40,378 bases of DNA from Pseudomonas sp. ACM7 (GTDB lineage: Bacteria > Pseudomonadota > Gammaproteobacteria > Pseudomonadales > Pseudomonadaceae), in contig NZ_CP024866.1 of assembly GCF_004136015.1 (NCBI RefSeq), forward strand, positions 4,397,523 through 4,437,900, given 5' to 3'. The notes beneath the pieces are model-generated. The model was not told where the DNA came from. It saw only the letters and a program-made list of their open reading frames with translations, and did no database searches. Each line of letters starts with the position of its first letter. The first letter of the stretch is position 1. Positions 9,301 through 17,394 of the stretch are shown piece by piece. The translations under genes were made by a program, and so were the position numbers.

Positions 9301-12300
9301 ACCCTCGCGACGCCGAACTTCTTGAACGCGGGCGGTACCGTGACCCATGTGGGCGTGGGTGAGTTCGACATTTCGACAGCCAACGTCATGAATGCTGGCG
9401 GTTCGCTGGTGACGCGTGGCGGGCTGACGTTGAATGCCGATAGCTGGACTAACAGCAGTGTGATTCAGGCGGGGCGGTTGACGGTTAACGTCAACAACTT
9501 TGTGCAAACCGCAAGCGGTCAATTACTGGCGTCGAACCACCTCGAAGGTCGAGGCGTGAACTGGACCAGCGATGGGTTGATTGCCAGTGATGGCAGCCTG
9601 GATTTGCAGTTGATCGGGACGTATAGGGGCGATGGTCGGGTAAGCAGCCTGGGTAATCTTGGCCTGACCGCAGGCCAATTAGATTTGAGCGCGGCGTCGA
9701 CAATCGCCAGCGGTGGCGATGCCCGGATCGATGTTGGCGGGCAGTTGAACAACCACGGTCGCTTGACCTCAAGCGCAAATATGCAAGTCCAGGCGGGCGG
9801 TGTAAGTAATTTTGGCACTCTGGGCAGTGGGCAGAACCTGACGATAAAAACGCCGGCCTTGCTCAATGAGCGCGGGTTGATTTTTAGCGGGAAAGATATG
9901 AGTTTGTTGGTGAATGATTTCACCAATCAGAACGGTTCCCTGTTTAGCCTGGCCAACCTCAACATTGCTGGAGTCAGTGGTGGTCAAGCCAATAATGTAA
10001 GAAATCTGGCATCGACGATTACGATCGACGGCGATTTAACATTGGCGGCTAATGTCTTTCTTAATAAGACTGAGGGTGTGCTGGGAAAAGAGAAACTGAT
10101 CTCGGGAGATATAACCTACGCGTGCCAGGGTGGGGAATGTAAGTGGGTTAACTACTATATTGAAGAGCACTATGAGTCCGAGTCGACCACTACTGGGGAA
10201 AGCTCCGTCATCTCTGTCGCAGGCAATATAAATGCGACGGTAGGTGAGTTCACTAACTTTGCCTCGGTGATTTCTGCAGGGAAAAATATCAAACTCGACG
10301 TGGGGTCGTTTGATAACACGGCACTGGATTCGGGAAGTTATACGAAGACTCTCATCTATAACGCCCGGGTACGTGATTTGATGGGACTGGTTGATGAAGA
10401 CACGGGTCCAATCACGGCCTACGCTCGCAGAAACTCCAAATATATTCACAAATACTCAGATTATTTTTGTGGCGGCGAGGATTGCGGTCCAGGCGTTATA
10501 CCGCGAAGCAGTCAGACCACCACGACCTTGAATCCAGACTTTGGGATCGGCGCCGAGGTTGCCGTGCCTGCAAGAATATTCGGCTACGACTTCAAGGGTG
10601 GCGAAACAGTCTTCACCAGCAAGGGCGGGGCACCGTCAATTGTTCAGGCTGGGCAGGCGTTGGAAGTTAACGCCAAAACAACCCTTAAAAATGGCAGTCT
10701 TCAGGCCTATACAGCGTTTACAGGCGTAGCGAAGAATTCTCCGGATACAGGTGTAAACCGGGGAGCTACGATTCCGGTTATTCGAATCAATGCTCAGCTA
10801 CCACCGGACTTGGCCCAGCAACAGGTCAACCCGCTGGCACTTCCTGGTTTCACCCTGCCGACTGGCGATAACGGCCTGTTCCGTCTCAGCCGTAAAGACG
10901 GCACCGAGCAAACGATCGTACCTGGACAGAGCTGGACGATTGGTTCCGTTTCAGCCGGTAACACGCAGCGTTCGGACGGCATGCCTGTCAGGCAAGCCAC
11001 CGAATTCCAGTTCGACAAGAACGACCCGGTCTCGGTCAAAAATCGCGAGCTGGCTTTGGCCAGTCGCCCATCGGTGAATCTCAACGACAAGACCGCTCAG
11101 GTCAACGTCAACGCCGCCACCGGCGACGGTCCGGTCGGTGTGTTGTTGCCCGGGAGCCCATCCTTCAACGTGCCACGTGTGCAGGGGCTACCCGACACCA
11201 GCGTGCGCTCCAATCCGCACAAATACCTGATCGAAACCAACCCGGTACTGACCAACCTCAAGCAGTTCATGAGTTCGGACTACCTGTTGGCGAACCTCGG
11301 CTACAACCCGGACACCAGCGCCAAACGCCTGGGCGATGGTTTGTTTGAGCAACGCCTGGTCCAGCAATCGATCGTCGCACGCACCGGCCAGCGCTTCCTC
11401 GACGGTCAGACCTCTGACGAAGCGATGTTCAAATACCTGATGAACAACGCCATCGCCAGCAAGGACCAGTTGAACTTGTCCATGGGCGTAACTCTCACCG
11501 CACAGCAAGTTGCGGCGCTGACCCACGACATTGTCTGGCTCGAAGAGCATGTGGTGAATGGCGAAAAAGTCTTGGTACCGGTGCTTTACCTGGCCCAGGC
11601 GAACAATCGTCTGGCACCCAATGGCGCATTGATCCAGGGCGGCGACGTCAAGCTGATCGCTGGCCAAGACCTGAACAACGCCGGCACCCTGCGCGCCACC
11701 AACAACCTTTCCGCCGAGGCCGGCAACGACCTCACAAACACCGGCTTGATCGAGGCAGGTGATCGCCTGACGCTGAAGGCGGGCAACAACATCGTCAATA
11801 AATCGGGCGGGATTATTTCCGGTCGCGACGTCAGTCTGACGGCAACCAATGGTGATGTGATCAACCAGCGTGACGTGACCGGTGTTGATGTCCGTCGGGG
11901 TGGAAGTCTGCAGCATCGCGATTATCTCGATAACGCGGCACGGATCGAGGCAGCCAACGATCTGAGTATCGATGCGGGGCGTGACATCAACAACATTGGT
12001 GGCGTTTTGCAAAGCGGGCGTGATCTTGAGCTCATTGCCGATCGTGACGTCAACATCACCTCAGTCCAGGATCGCAGCACCAATGCGCGTGGCAGCCATT
12101 TCCTCAACCAGACCATTACCCAGAATGCCGCTGAAGTGACGTCTGGTCGGGACCTGTCGATCAGTGCTGATCGTGATGTAACCGTTGTCGCAAGTCGGCT
12201 TGATGCAAAGCTCGATCTGAATCTCACCGCGGGTAACGATGTACTGTTGACTTCGGCGGCGAACGAAAGCGATTACGTTGCACGGGGCAAGAAAACTGCT

Positions 12301-15300
12301 CTGGAAAGTCACAGCGTCAGCCAACAGTCGTCGGTTGTGAATGCAGGTCGAGACATTGCCATTTATGCCGGCAACGATCTTGGCATCATTGCCAGCAGGA
12401 TCAAGGCTAAAGAAGACATCAGCCTCGATGCCGAGCAGGACATAATTGTCGCTTCGGCCAAAGATGAAAGCTCTTCTTACTACTACAAGAAGAAAAACGG
12501 TTCCTTCGGACGCAGTAAAACTACTCAGAGCGAGAGCTACGAGAGTTCTAACGTCGCCTCTGTTATCGAGGCTGGGCAAGATCTGACCGTCAACACCACT
12601 AAAGACGATGGCGGAGCTGTCAGCCTCAATGGTGGCCGCAATGTCACCGTTATCGGTAGTCAATTGAAGGCTGGTGATGACCTGATCGTCGGTGCCACGA
12701 AGGACGTGGCGATACTTTCAGGCATCGAGGAAAGCGGTTCCTACTCCAAGAAAACAAAAACCGGTTTGTTCGGGATGTCGTCCAGTGGCAGCAGCCATCT
12801 CCAGACCAGCGTCACCCAAGTGGGCAGTGAGCTCAGCGCTGGTAACGATGCGGTCGTCATTGCCGGTCGTGATGTGAATATGAATGCCAGTGTCATCAAC
12901 GCTGACAACAATGCCGAACTGCACTCCGGACTGGTGGACAAAACCGGTGATATCAACCTCTCATCTGCCGATAACGAAGCTTACAGTCGCGCAGAAGAGT
13001 TCAAGAAAAAACTCGGTCTGTCGCTTAAGGATGCGGTGGGATTGTTCGCGGGTACGCCGGGGGCGGGTGCGGACATTACCCTGAACGCATCGCACAAGGG
13101 CGGGCGCGAAGTGATCAGTTCAACCAGCGTTGGCAGCCAGATCAATGCGGGTAATGACGCTATTTTAAATAGCACACGCGACATCAATATCATTGGCAGT
13201 GGTATCAACGCCGGTCACGACGCGACGCTCAAGGCGGGCCGGGATGTAAACGTGGTGGCCAGCATCGATCAGGAGCGCAGCAACAGCTGGGAAACCGACA
13301 AAAGCTACGGCATCAAACAAACCGTGGATAACAACGGCTTCACCACTTTCGTCGGTAACGAGACGATCAAGCATGGTGTCGATAGCAGCGGTTACACCGC
13401 TGCAGGTAGCTCTATCTCTGCCATGCAAAACCTGACCGTCACCGCTGGCCGCGATATCAACCAGCAGGGCTCCGATCTGCAATCCGGAATCGACCTGAAG
13501 TTGAAAGCTGACCGTGACATCAACATCGATGCCGCAGAACAGGCCAGCCAAGTCACCACCACCGACAGCATAAAGCGCAACGGGACCACTACCACAGTCG
13601 CCTACAACTTTGGCAATACGGTGGATACCCTCAAAGGCACCGGCAAAGGTGAGGATGGGGTTAGCAAAGGATCGAGCGTACTAAAATCGGTCGATACTCT
13701 CGGCCAATTCTTCAGCGGCCCCACTTTCGATGGGCATGCGGGTGCCTCAAGTACCAGCCAGACCCGAACGCAGACCTCTGTGACCAATCGTCCTTCCACT
13801 CTATCGGCAGGTAATGACATCAGCCTGGACGCTGGTAACGATGTAAGCGTACATGGCAGTCAGTTTGACTCGGGACGCAATATCAATGTCACCGGCCGCA
13901 ACATTACCTTCGATGTCGCCCATGGCGATGAAGGCACTGATGGAAATCAGACCCAGAGTAAAGGTGGCCTAAAGGGTGGCACGACGGGAGGTTTCAAGCT
14001 CGGTGTGGGTGTCAGCAATGCGGGTAGCAAGGATGAATCGACTCAAGGCAATTCCACACCTGTGCAACTCAATGCGGGTGGCAGTGTCAACCTGGATGCA
14101 AAAAACGACCTGACCCTGATCGGCACCCAGGCAATCGCCGAACGGGATATCAAACTCAAGGCCGGCAACGACTTGAATATCCTGTCGGCGCAAAATGCGT
14201 CCAGCAGTGAAAACAGTCGCCGCAGTTGGGGGGCCGAAGGCGGTGTTATTGCAGGTCAGGATGGCTTCGGCTTTTATGGATCAGCCAACGTTGGTCTGGG
14301 CGATTTAAAACGCCAGGGCGTTCAACAGCAAGAAGCTTACTTGTACGCAGGCAATAGCCTGAATTTCGAAAGCGGCCGCGATACCACCATTGCCGGAGCC
14401 ACGTTGCGCGGCGACGAAGTGATCGGCGATGTGGGGCGCAACCTCACCGTGACCTCGGTGCCCAACACCGGCAAGGTCGAGGGCAAAGAGTTCGATGCCA
14501 GCCTGACGGTGGCCTTCAGCATTGGCATGACCGTTAGCGGCTCGCTGGGTTACGGCGAAACCAATGGCAAAACCAACTGGGTCGAAAATCAGACGGTCAT
14601 CAGCGGCAAAAATAAAGTCGATATCCGCACTGAAAATCACACTCAGCTGGATGGGGCGCTGCTGTCCGCCGACAACGGTAATCTCAAGCTGGATACCGAT
14701 ACCCTTGGGTACCGCAATATCACAGGCAAGGATAACGAGCACGGTTACTACCTCAATGTCAGCGGTAGTTATGGTGGCGGTGGTGGCGCCCAGCAAGATA
14801 AACCGAATCAGGGCATGGACGCTCCAGACAAAAACAGTTGGGCGGTCGAAGGTTACAACTACAACAAAGATCGCGAGCAAACGCTGAATGCCACGGTCGG
14901 CGCAGGCGAGATTGTCGTGCGTCACGACAAAGTGACGGGGCAGGACTCTACGGCAGGGCTCAATCGCGACGTGGGCAAGGCCTACGAAGTGACTCGAGAC
15001 GATGAGCATCGTACTGATCTGTATGTCAGCAGCACTTCGGTTGGTGCAGTAATGGACCCCAAAAAGACATACAACCAGTGGAAAGATAATGTCGAAAAGT
15101 ACGGTGAAAATAGCATCGAAGCGTTGAACACGCTGGTTGATTTAATGCTCGCCACTGCCGTTGTCGCGAGAGGCTATGAACTCTTGGTGGCTGATGCAGT
15201 GCTTGAACTTCGTGCAGCCAAACGTGCGTTTTTGAAGAAGCTGCGTGACGAAACCACGCGAGCAGCGTTAGTCAATCTCACTGTCAACGAGATCATGAAG

Positions 15301-16233
15301 GGACGCTCTACTCCTGAGTCCCAAGCATTAGCTGCGCGTATCGTCGAAATTGCAGCGACCAATCCTGAACTGGCAATGGGTCTGCTGTCTGCTCTCAAAC
15401 GCTTGCAAAATCCTCATCCCGATCGATCGAACTTTGTTCCCTTGGTTCTGGCAGGTGGTGCGTTGGCTACGCTAGGCGCCGCCTTGTTGACGGCGGCCAA
15501 TTCACCGCAGAACCAGGAAAACCTGCGACAGGCAGTGAATGCTCTCGTTGAGTCTACGAAAGACGCAGGTCTGGCGTCGATTGAACGTCTGAAGTTGGCC
15601 ACTGAGCTATGGGAAGCAATTATTGGTACTGCGTTTCCAATACACCTGCTTGATCCGAAGTATGGGACGCTGATCAATCCGATCGTGGACACCGATGTGC
15701 AACACCCGGTGAGTGCTGGTGGATTTACGATTCAGCCATCATCGCCAACCACTACAGGAGGCAGCGCCATCGAAAACGGCGGTGGTTGGAGCACTACTTC
15801 TCCGGTTGTGGATCCATCCCTTTCGCCAGGTAACATGTTCAATAGTCCTGTTGATTACGATCATATTATCGGTGCGGATTACACTAAGAATGATGCACCT
15901 ACTGGTGGACATACATTATTGAATGGTGATGTGAGAATTGTGCCGGGTACCCAGACTGCGCCTGATGCATTCGGAGTTTATCGGGCAACTGTACAGGTAC
16001 CGGATCCGAAGAACCCTGGCCAATGGTTGACCAAAACCTCCAATAAGTCGAGGAATACGATGTTCCCTTCCGCTTGGGATAAGGCACGAGTAATAAATGA
16101 AATTGATGGAGCATGGAATAGTCCTGATAAAGTTGTAACGGGTACTGTATGGCGCTCGAAGACCCCGTCAGGGGTTGAGGTCGAGGGATATGTTTCTCCA
16201 AGGACAACTGTTTATCCGATCTATAGACCTTGA
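3385..16233 (+). CDS. cdiA: CdiA, filamentous contact-dependent inhibition effector with EndoU toxin tip
   Basis: A 4282-residue two-partner secreted exoprotein. Residues 1-48 are a long, extended signal peptide (cleavage after VWAQA). The TPS domain follows, with NPNL at 116-119 and NPYG at 157-160 followed by Cys163 and Cys166. Residues about 300-2220 are a haemagglutinin repeat filament built on a roughly 20-residue LDN..G.I.S..L.L unit. Residues about 2220-2400 break the pattern and contain two C-x4-C pairs (2247/2252, 2362/2367), probably the receptor-binding tip. A Tyr/Pro-type central domain follows (about 2470-2740), then a second repeat region (about 2750-3760), a helical pretoxin region, and the toxin. 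The last 125 residues match bacterial EndoU RNases: H4160, H4176 in GGHT, Lys at 4217 or 4221, NTMFP, and the terminal T.YPIY. Such tips cleave tRNA in target cells. No VENN motif was seen before the tip. cdiI follows 16 bp downstream. Confidence 0.95.
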   Translation: MDARQFAFLSRQPSSAVKTREHFWGMPKRGLAFLLANVMFWQPVWAQAEGIVVATPGTSLGQAGNGVPIVNIATPNGTGLSHNQFHDYNVGSQGVILNNVAAQTGATQLGGIIVGNPNLTNRVAAQTILNEVIGGSPSQLRGYTEVAGQSARVIVANPYGISCNGCGFINTPRVTLTTGKPVLDNGRLDRFQVDQGSVSIDGAGLNANNVDSFEIITRSAKINAEIQAKNLTIVAGRNDVNAQSLNATARADDGSVKPQLAIDSSALGGMYAGAIKLVGTESGVGVKLDGKLIASGGDIQLDANGHLSLVDTSAANGAVNVKAASLDARGPVYAGTALNVQTQGNLTNQQTLAARDSIVLSAGGQLTNSGVIEAGVNADGSRNANGDVSLSAQNLDNTGKSLVASRTLTINTAQTLSNQGGTLSGQSTHITAATLDNQNNGRVLSNSTLNLNANQVLNSKGVINSTGNFTGNVGRLSNSSGELSSLADVVLNVTSLDNVAGLVTAGRLLDITASGGINNVSGTLGAKQALTVRAQSLDNSQQGKLSSEGQLTTRVSGLLNNQSKGLIQANGAMDVQATQLDNREGKISGISTLTVSSNNADNRNGVIRADQAVKLLITDLDNRDKGRLESKSALSLDGNKLDNRNGGLLTATGPLTLKAKEVANDGGRISGKGDIEANIDTLSQQAGELVAEGNLKLTGKTLDNRNDGLVASLKSLTVNVGQIDNRGGSLSSQTDLHINGASLNNSDNGKVLSDTTLALKVDQIINQSAGLIFSKSASTLNGLGLDNSGGKIVSQNNLALTFDDIKNNQQGLISSEGILVLNGGSLDNRLGKLSSLEAMTLDVAAALQNQGGLIASQKGLVLTSASLDNSDKGIISAKAASTVTTGEFNNSKGGSLATDGTLDLTAKHLDNSAGQIGSQQQLNVSVTSLDQDGGELFSNSDLTLDLNNGLLNNQRGNLHTSGLLLLKNLNEVNNSNGEISGAKAYSVIAQSLKNDGGKLLSNEKLTLVIDRALSNIHGLIKSAGLASRSASLNNNNGEIRGRGEVDLTVTDAFDNQAGVVIADDGLTVKATSLDNRQEGLVGATKALKLTVDNLDNRSGELSSKADVTLIGQQLDNSDAGYILAGGNLALTVDKVINRNKGLLSGDTGLTLTGQTLENSGRLTTLNNLTVNLTSDLDNNQGSLISEGKLAINAQSLSNNGGTISSAKALTIDSKGAVSNQGGKLLTDTKLTLTSTSLDNQQKGAISSKGGMSITTGALNNSQASIYAGDRLELSAGQVTNTGGSIGSATSLVASVSGLDQQGGKLFSKGALSLDLSGGALNNQDGFINAPGQLLLKNLAAVNNRNGEISSEEAFELVAKQLDNSDGQVLSNQKLTLRIEQALTSVKGKIAAATLQVRAASLDTSAGKMLSDGDLQITVDGLLTNQNQDLTRGLIKATGQLTLNSNGLNNLGGNLFGGTGISIDLGTVPADLNNQDGLINTKGVLSIAHLRDLNNQKGEISSVHSFSLSGNQLDNRGGNLISNDQLTLNAASLNNQGGLVSGWNKLAVTGGSLDNSQAGAVSSQFGNLDINLSGALINTGKGGMGGNGNVTITAASLDNSNGVVSSNGKQTLTMTQGPISNSAGGVIESGDTLDINAPSLNNNGGKITGKKALTFTGTSLDNSNGSLVGNDSVTLDLLGALTNTNGALGSTGPLVIKRSGSIDNQGGQLLSQSLLTLLTGDLNNSQHGTVSANGQLDLTATGSVRNSADGLIYSRDAGVNFKAASLNNAGGALQSLGAMTLDVKGGAIDNQGGKVIAQNGELNITAASLDSRAGVLSSLKGLLQTRLTGVLRNGQGGKIEGNRLDLQALGGIYSDGGRIAANTGNILLNAGNAAIDNSNGGIYAKGQVKVIGGALNNNAGKISGDGIDVVLDSNLTNRGGLIESAGTLAVRAASLDNQTGKLRALGISGKTNFQIGSLFDNRNGLVETANTDLTLATPNFLNAGGTVTHVGVGEFDISTANVMNAGGSLVTRGGLTLNADSWTNSSVIQAGRLTVNVNNFVQTASGQLLASNHLEGRGVNWTSDGLIASDGSLDLQLIGTYRGDGRVSSLGNLGLTAGQLDLSAASTIASGGDARIDVGGQLNNHGRLTSSANMQVQAGGVSNFGTLGSGQNLTIKTPALLNERGLIFSGKDMSLLVNDFTNQNGSLFSLANLNIAGVSGGQANNVRNLASTITIDGDLTLAANVFLNKTEGVLGKEKLISGDITYACQGGECKWVNYYIEEHYESESTTTGESSVISVAGNINATVGEFTNFASVISAGKNIKLDVGSFDNTALDSGSYTKTLIYNARVRDLMGLVDEDTGPITAYARRNSKYIHKYSDYFCGGEDCGPGVIPRSSQTTTTLNPDFGIGAEVAVPARIFGYDFKGGETVFTSKGGAPSIVQAGQALEVNAKTTLKNGSLQAYTAFTGVAKNSPDTGVNRGATIPVIRINAQLPPDLAQQQVNPLALPGFTLPTGDNGLFRLSRKDGTEQTIVPGQSWTIGSVSAGNTQRSDGMPVRQATEFQFDKNDPVSVKNRELALASRPSVNLNDKTAQVNVNAATGDGPVGVLLPGSPSFNVPRVQGLPDTSVRSNPHKYLIETNPVLTNLKQFMSSDYLLANLGYNPDTSAKRLGDGLFEQRLVQQSIVARTGQRFLDGQTSDEAMFKYLMNNAIASKDQLNLSMGVTLTAQQVAALTHDIVWLEEHVVNGEKVLVPVLYLAQANNRLAPNGALIQGGDVKLIAGQDLNNAGTLRATNNLSAEAGNDLTNTGLIEAGDRLTLKAGNNIVNKSGGIISGRDVSLTATNGDVINQRDVTGVDVRRGGSLQHRDYLDNAARIEAANDLSIDAGRDINNIGGVLQSGRDLELIADRDVNITSVQDRSTNARGSHFLNQTITQNAAEVTSGRDLSISADRDVTVVASRLDAKLDLNLTAGNDVLLTSAANESDYVARGKKTALESHSVSQQSSVVNAGRDIAIYAGNDLGIIASRIKAKEDISLDAEQDIIVASAKDESSSYYYKKKNGSFGRSKTTQSESYESSNVASVIEAGQDLTVNTTKDDGGAVSLNGGRNVTVIGSQLKAGDDLIVGATKDVAILSGIEESGSYSKKTKTGLFGMSSSGSSHLQTSVTQVGSELSAGNDAVVIAGRDVNMNASVINADNNAELHSGLVDKTGDINLSSADNEAYSRAEEFKKKLGLSLKDAVGLFAGTPGAGADITLNASHKGGREVISSTSVGSQINAGNDAILNSTRDINIIGSGINAGHDATLKAGRDVNVVASIDQERSNSWETDKSYGIKQTVDNNGFTTFVGNETIKHGVDSSGYTAAGSSISAMQNLTVTAGRDINQQGSDLQSGIDLKLKADRDINIDAAEQASQVTTTDSIKRNGTTTTVAYNFGNTVDTLKGTGKGEDGVSKGSSVLKSVDTLGQFFSGPTFDGHAGASSTSQTRTQTSVTNRPSTLSAGNDISLDAGNDVSVHGSQFDSGRNINVTGRNITFDVAHGDEGTDGNQTQSKGGLKGGTTGGFKLGVGVSNAGSKDESTQGNSTPVQLNAGGSVNLDAKNDLTLIGTQAIAERDIKLKAGNDLNILSAQNASSSENSRRSWGAEGGVIAGQDGFGFYGSANVGLGDLKRQGVQQQEAYLYAGNSLNFESGRDTTIAGATLRGDEVIGDVGRNLTVTSVPNTGKVEGKEFDASLTVAFSIGMTVSGSLGYGETNGKTNWVENQTVISGKNKVDIRTENHTQLDGALLSADNGNLKLDTDTLGYRNITGKDNEHGYYLNVSGSYGGGGGAQQDKPNQGMDAPDKNSWAVEGYNYNKDREQTLNATVGAGEIVVRHDKVTGQDSTAGLNRDVGKAYEVTRDDEHRTDLYVSSTSVGAVMDPKKTYNQWKDNVEKYGENSIEALNTLVDLMLATAVVARGYELLVADAVLELRAAKRAFLKKLRDETTRAALVNLTVNEIMKGRSTPESQALAARIVEIAATNPELAMGLLSALKRLQNPHPDRSNFVPLVLAGGALATLGAALLTAANSPQNQENLRQAVNALVESTKDAGLASIERLKLATELWEAIIGTAFPIHLLDPKYGTLINPIVDTDVQHPVSAGGFTIQPSSPTTTGGSAIENGGGWSTTSPVVDPSLSPGNMFNSPVDYDHIIGADYTKNDAPTGGHTLLNGDVRIVPGTQTAPDAFGVYRATVQVPDPKNPGQWLTKTSNKSRNTMFPSAWDKARVINEIDGAWNSPDKVVTGTVWRSKTPSGVEVEGYVSPRTTVYPIYRP
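4400..9960 (+). repeat. FHA-1 haemagglutinin repeat array inside cdiA
   Basis: About 5.5 kb of degenerate repeats coding for units of roughly 20 residues with the pattern LDN..G.I.S.G.L.L.A. The DNA repeatedly reads CTGGACAACAGC/CGC-like words. In the family these units stack into a long right-handed beta-helix that holds the receptor-binding region away from the cell. The units are diverged enough that they should not be exact substrates for slippage, but they are a likely place for short-read assembly errors. Confidence 0.85.
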
Positions 16234-16249
16234 CGCAGGGGGCAGACGC

Positions 16250-16660
16250 ATGGAACTGAAGTATTACTATATTCCCGGGGGGAATCACCCTATTACAGGG
16301 GAGGTGCTTTACAGGGCCGCGCTGGTTTCTTCTGGAGAGTATACCGAGCGATATGAGCTCTATATTTGCACTGTGCTAAACGCGATTGCTCAGACACAAG
16401 AGGATTGTGATCGACTACTAGGCTGCATAACGTCGATCGAAGATGGTTCCGAAACATCAGAGGTCGGGGGGGGCAATGATGTTGTGCTGACCATGGACGC
16501 GTCAGGTGTCCAGGTCGACATCCTGATCAACGACGACTGGGTTGGACAGCCCGAGGGTAAATTTACCCTGCAGGAATGGCGTCAGGTTCTGGAGCAGTGG
16601 AAGCTTTTCTTGGGACTGCCAGAATCGCTAGAAACTGTAGTTATGGTGAAATTGCCGTAA
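16250..16660 (+). CDS. cdiI: CdiI, EndoU immunity protein
   Basis: A 136-residue cytoplasmic protein that should bind the EndoU tip of the adjacent CdiA and prevent self-killing. The ATG at 16250 is chosen because it gives the same length and N-terminus pattern (ME.K.Y) as the paralogue at 543-953, and a GGGGG-containing site lies about 7 bp upstream; an earlier in-frame start inside cdiA would add 25 residues absent from the paralogue. The C-terminal 77 residues differ from the paralogue at only about eight positions, while the first 59 differ at nearly half. It resembles YacL/UPF0231 proteins (tentative). Base composition here and in the cdiA tip looks more AT-rich than the cdiA body, as expected for exchangeable tip-immunity cassettes. 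Confidence 0.92.
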   Translation: MELKYYYIPGGNHPITGEVLYRAALVSSGEYTERYELYICTVLNAIAQTQEDCDRLLGCITSIEDGSETSEVGGGNDVVLTMDASGVQVDILINDDWVGQPEGKFTLQEWRQVLEQWKLFLGLPESLETVVMVKLP

Positions 16661-16772
16661 CCTCCGTGAGGTGGGGAGGCCGGCCAGATGATTCTCAGAT
16701 TTATTTGTTTGGCCTGTCCCGTCCTGAATAAAGTTTACACCTGTTTCAGGACTAGACTGTATGTCCTATAGG

Positions 16773-16803
16773 AAACGGGCGACCCACAGGTCGCCCGTTT
16801 TCA
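16773..16803. terminator. Rho-independent terminator after cdiI, possibly bidirectional
   Basis: A perfect 12-bp stem (AAACGGGCGACC at 16773-16784, GGTCGCCCGTTT at 16789-16800) with a CACA loop is flanked by A residues on one side and T residues on the other. It can end both the cdiBAI transcript and the minus-strand gene that stops at 16805. Confidence 0.85.
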
Positions 16804-16804
16804 T

Positions 16805-17077
16805 TCACTCCGCAGCCTGCGCCCGCAACCGTCTACCAATCACATCCATCAGATCACAACCGTCACGCAACGGAATGGCGAGCAGTTTGGAAAAGTCAGA
16901 AAGCACTACGGTGTCGCAACCGATTTCGGCGCGAAAGGCGATGTTTTCCAGAACTTGGGTGACGGTGCGGATTCGGTAGTCAGCCATGGCTTGCAGGACG
17001 TCTAGCGGGGCTTGGGTGTCGATGAGCAGGGACGCCGGGATCAGGTCGATTCCGGTGAGGGGCATGTATCGATTCAT
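16805..17077 (-). CDS. Hypothetical 90-residue protein
   Basis: A 90-residue soluble protein that I do not recognise with confidence. It begins MNRYMPLTGIDLIP and contains amphipathic helical stretches (LDVLQAMADYRIRTVTQVLE, LMDVIGRRLRAQ) with no signal peptide or membrane span. The size and helix content recall the small DUF3077/DUF6124-type proteins common in Pseudomonas, but no clear signature is seen. It ends against the shared terminator at 16773-16803. Upstream on the same strand is a roughly 300-bp stretch with a possible short ORF and hairpins that could be its leader. Confidence 0.6.
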   Translation of the reverse strand: MNRYMPLTGIDLIPASLLIDTQAPLDVLQAMADYRIRTVTQVLENIAFRAEIGCDTVVLSDFSKLLAIPLRDGCDLMDVIGRRLRAQAAE

Positions 17078-17112
17078 TTGAAGATCTCTGTTTGATTGGC
17101 TAATGCCGTCAC

Positions 17113-17394
17113 TCAGTCGTCGCCAAACGAGAGGGTGGCAGCTGTACGCAGGTTGGCGAACCGGTACAGAGAAACCGGCAGACCCGAAGATCTCCCGCGC
17201 ACAGCCGCCATAAATAGCGGCTTTGCGGGTGCGTCGGCGCCTGCAATTAAGCTGATAGCCTTCGCATTCTCTGTATCAGGTCGCCAAACCTGAATCGCCA
17301 TTTGGGCGACGGGCGGACTATAAGCTTCATCGTTCCGACGGTGCAAGGCGCCTGACTTCCGAGATTGGTGTAGGAACTTTAGCTGTGGCAGCAA
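17113..17394 (-). CDS. Doubtful 93-residue ORF or structured leader
   Basis: An open frame of 93 codons lies 35 bp before the 90-residue gene on the same strand. Its C-terminal half (from about MAIQVWRPDTENAK to LRTAATLSFGDD) has protein-like composition, but the N-terminal part is weak and no good ribosome binding site is seen. The same DNA contains inverted repeats: CCGGT...ACCGG at about 17161-17181, and GCCGC...GCGGC at about 17206-17223. It may be a real small gene, or a structured 5' leader of the downstream gene. I cannot choose between these from sequence alone. Confidence 0.35.
   Translation of the reverse strand: MLPQLKFLHQSRKSGALHRRNDEAYSPPVAQMAIQVWRPDTENAKAISLIAGADAPAKPLFMAAVRGRSSGLPVSLYRFANLRTAATLSFGDD

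Noticed and set aside
4400..9960. Regularly spaced repeats resembling a CRISPR array
   Set aside because: The repeats are degenerate, lie in one continuous reading frame, have no unique spacers, and match haemagglutinin filament units.
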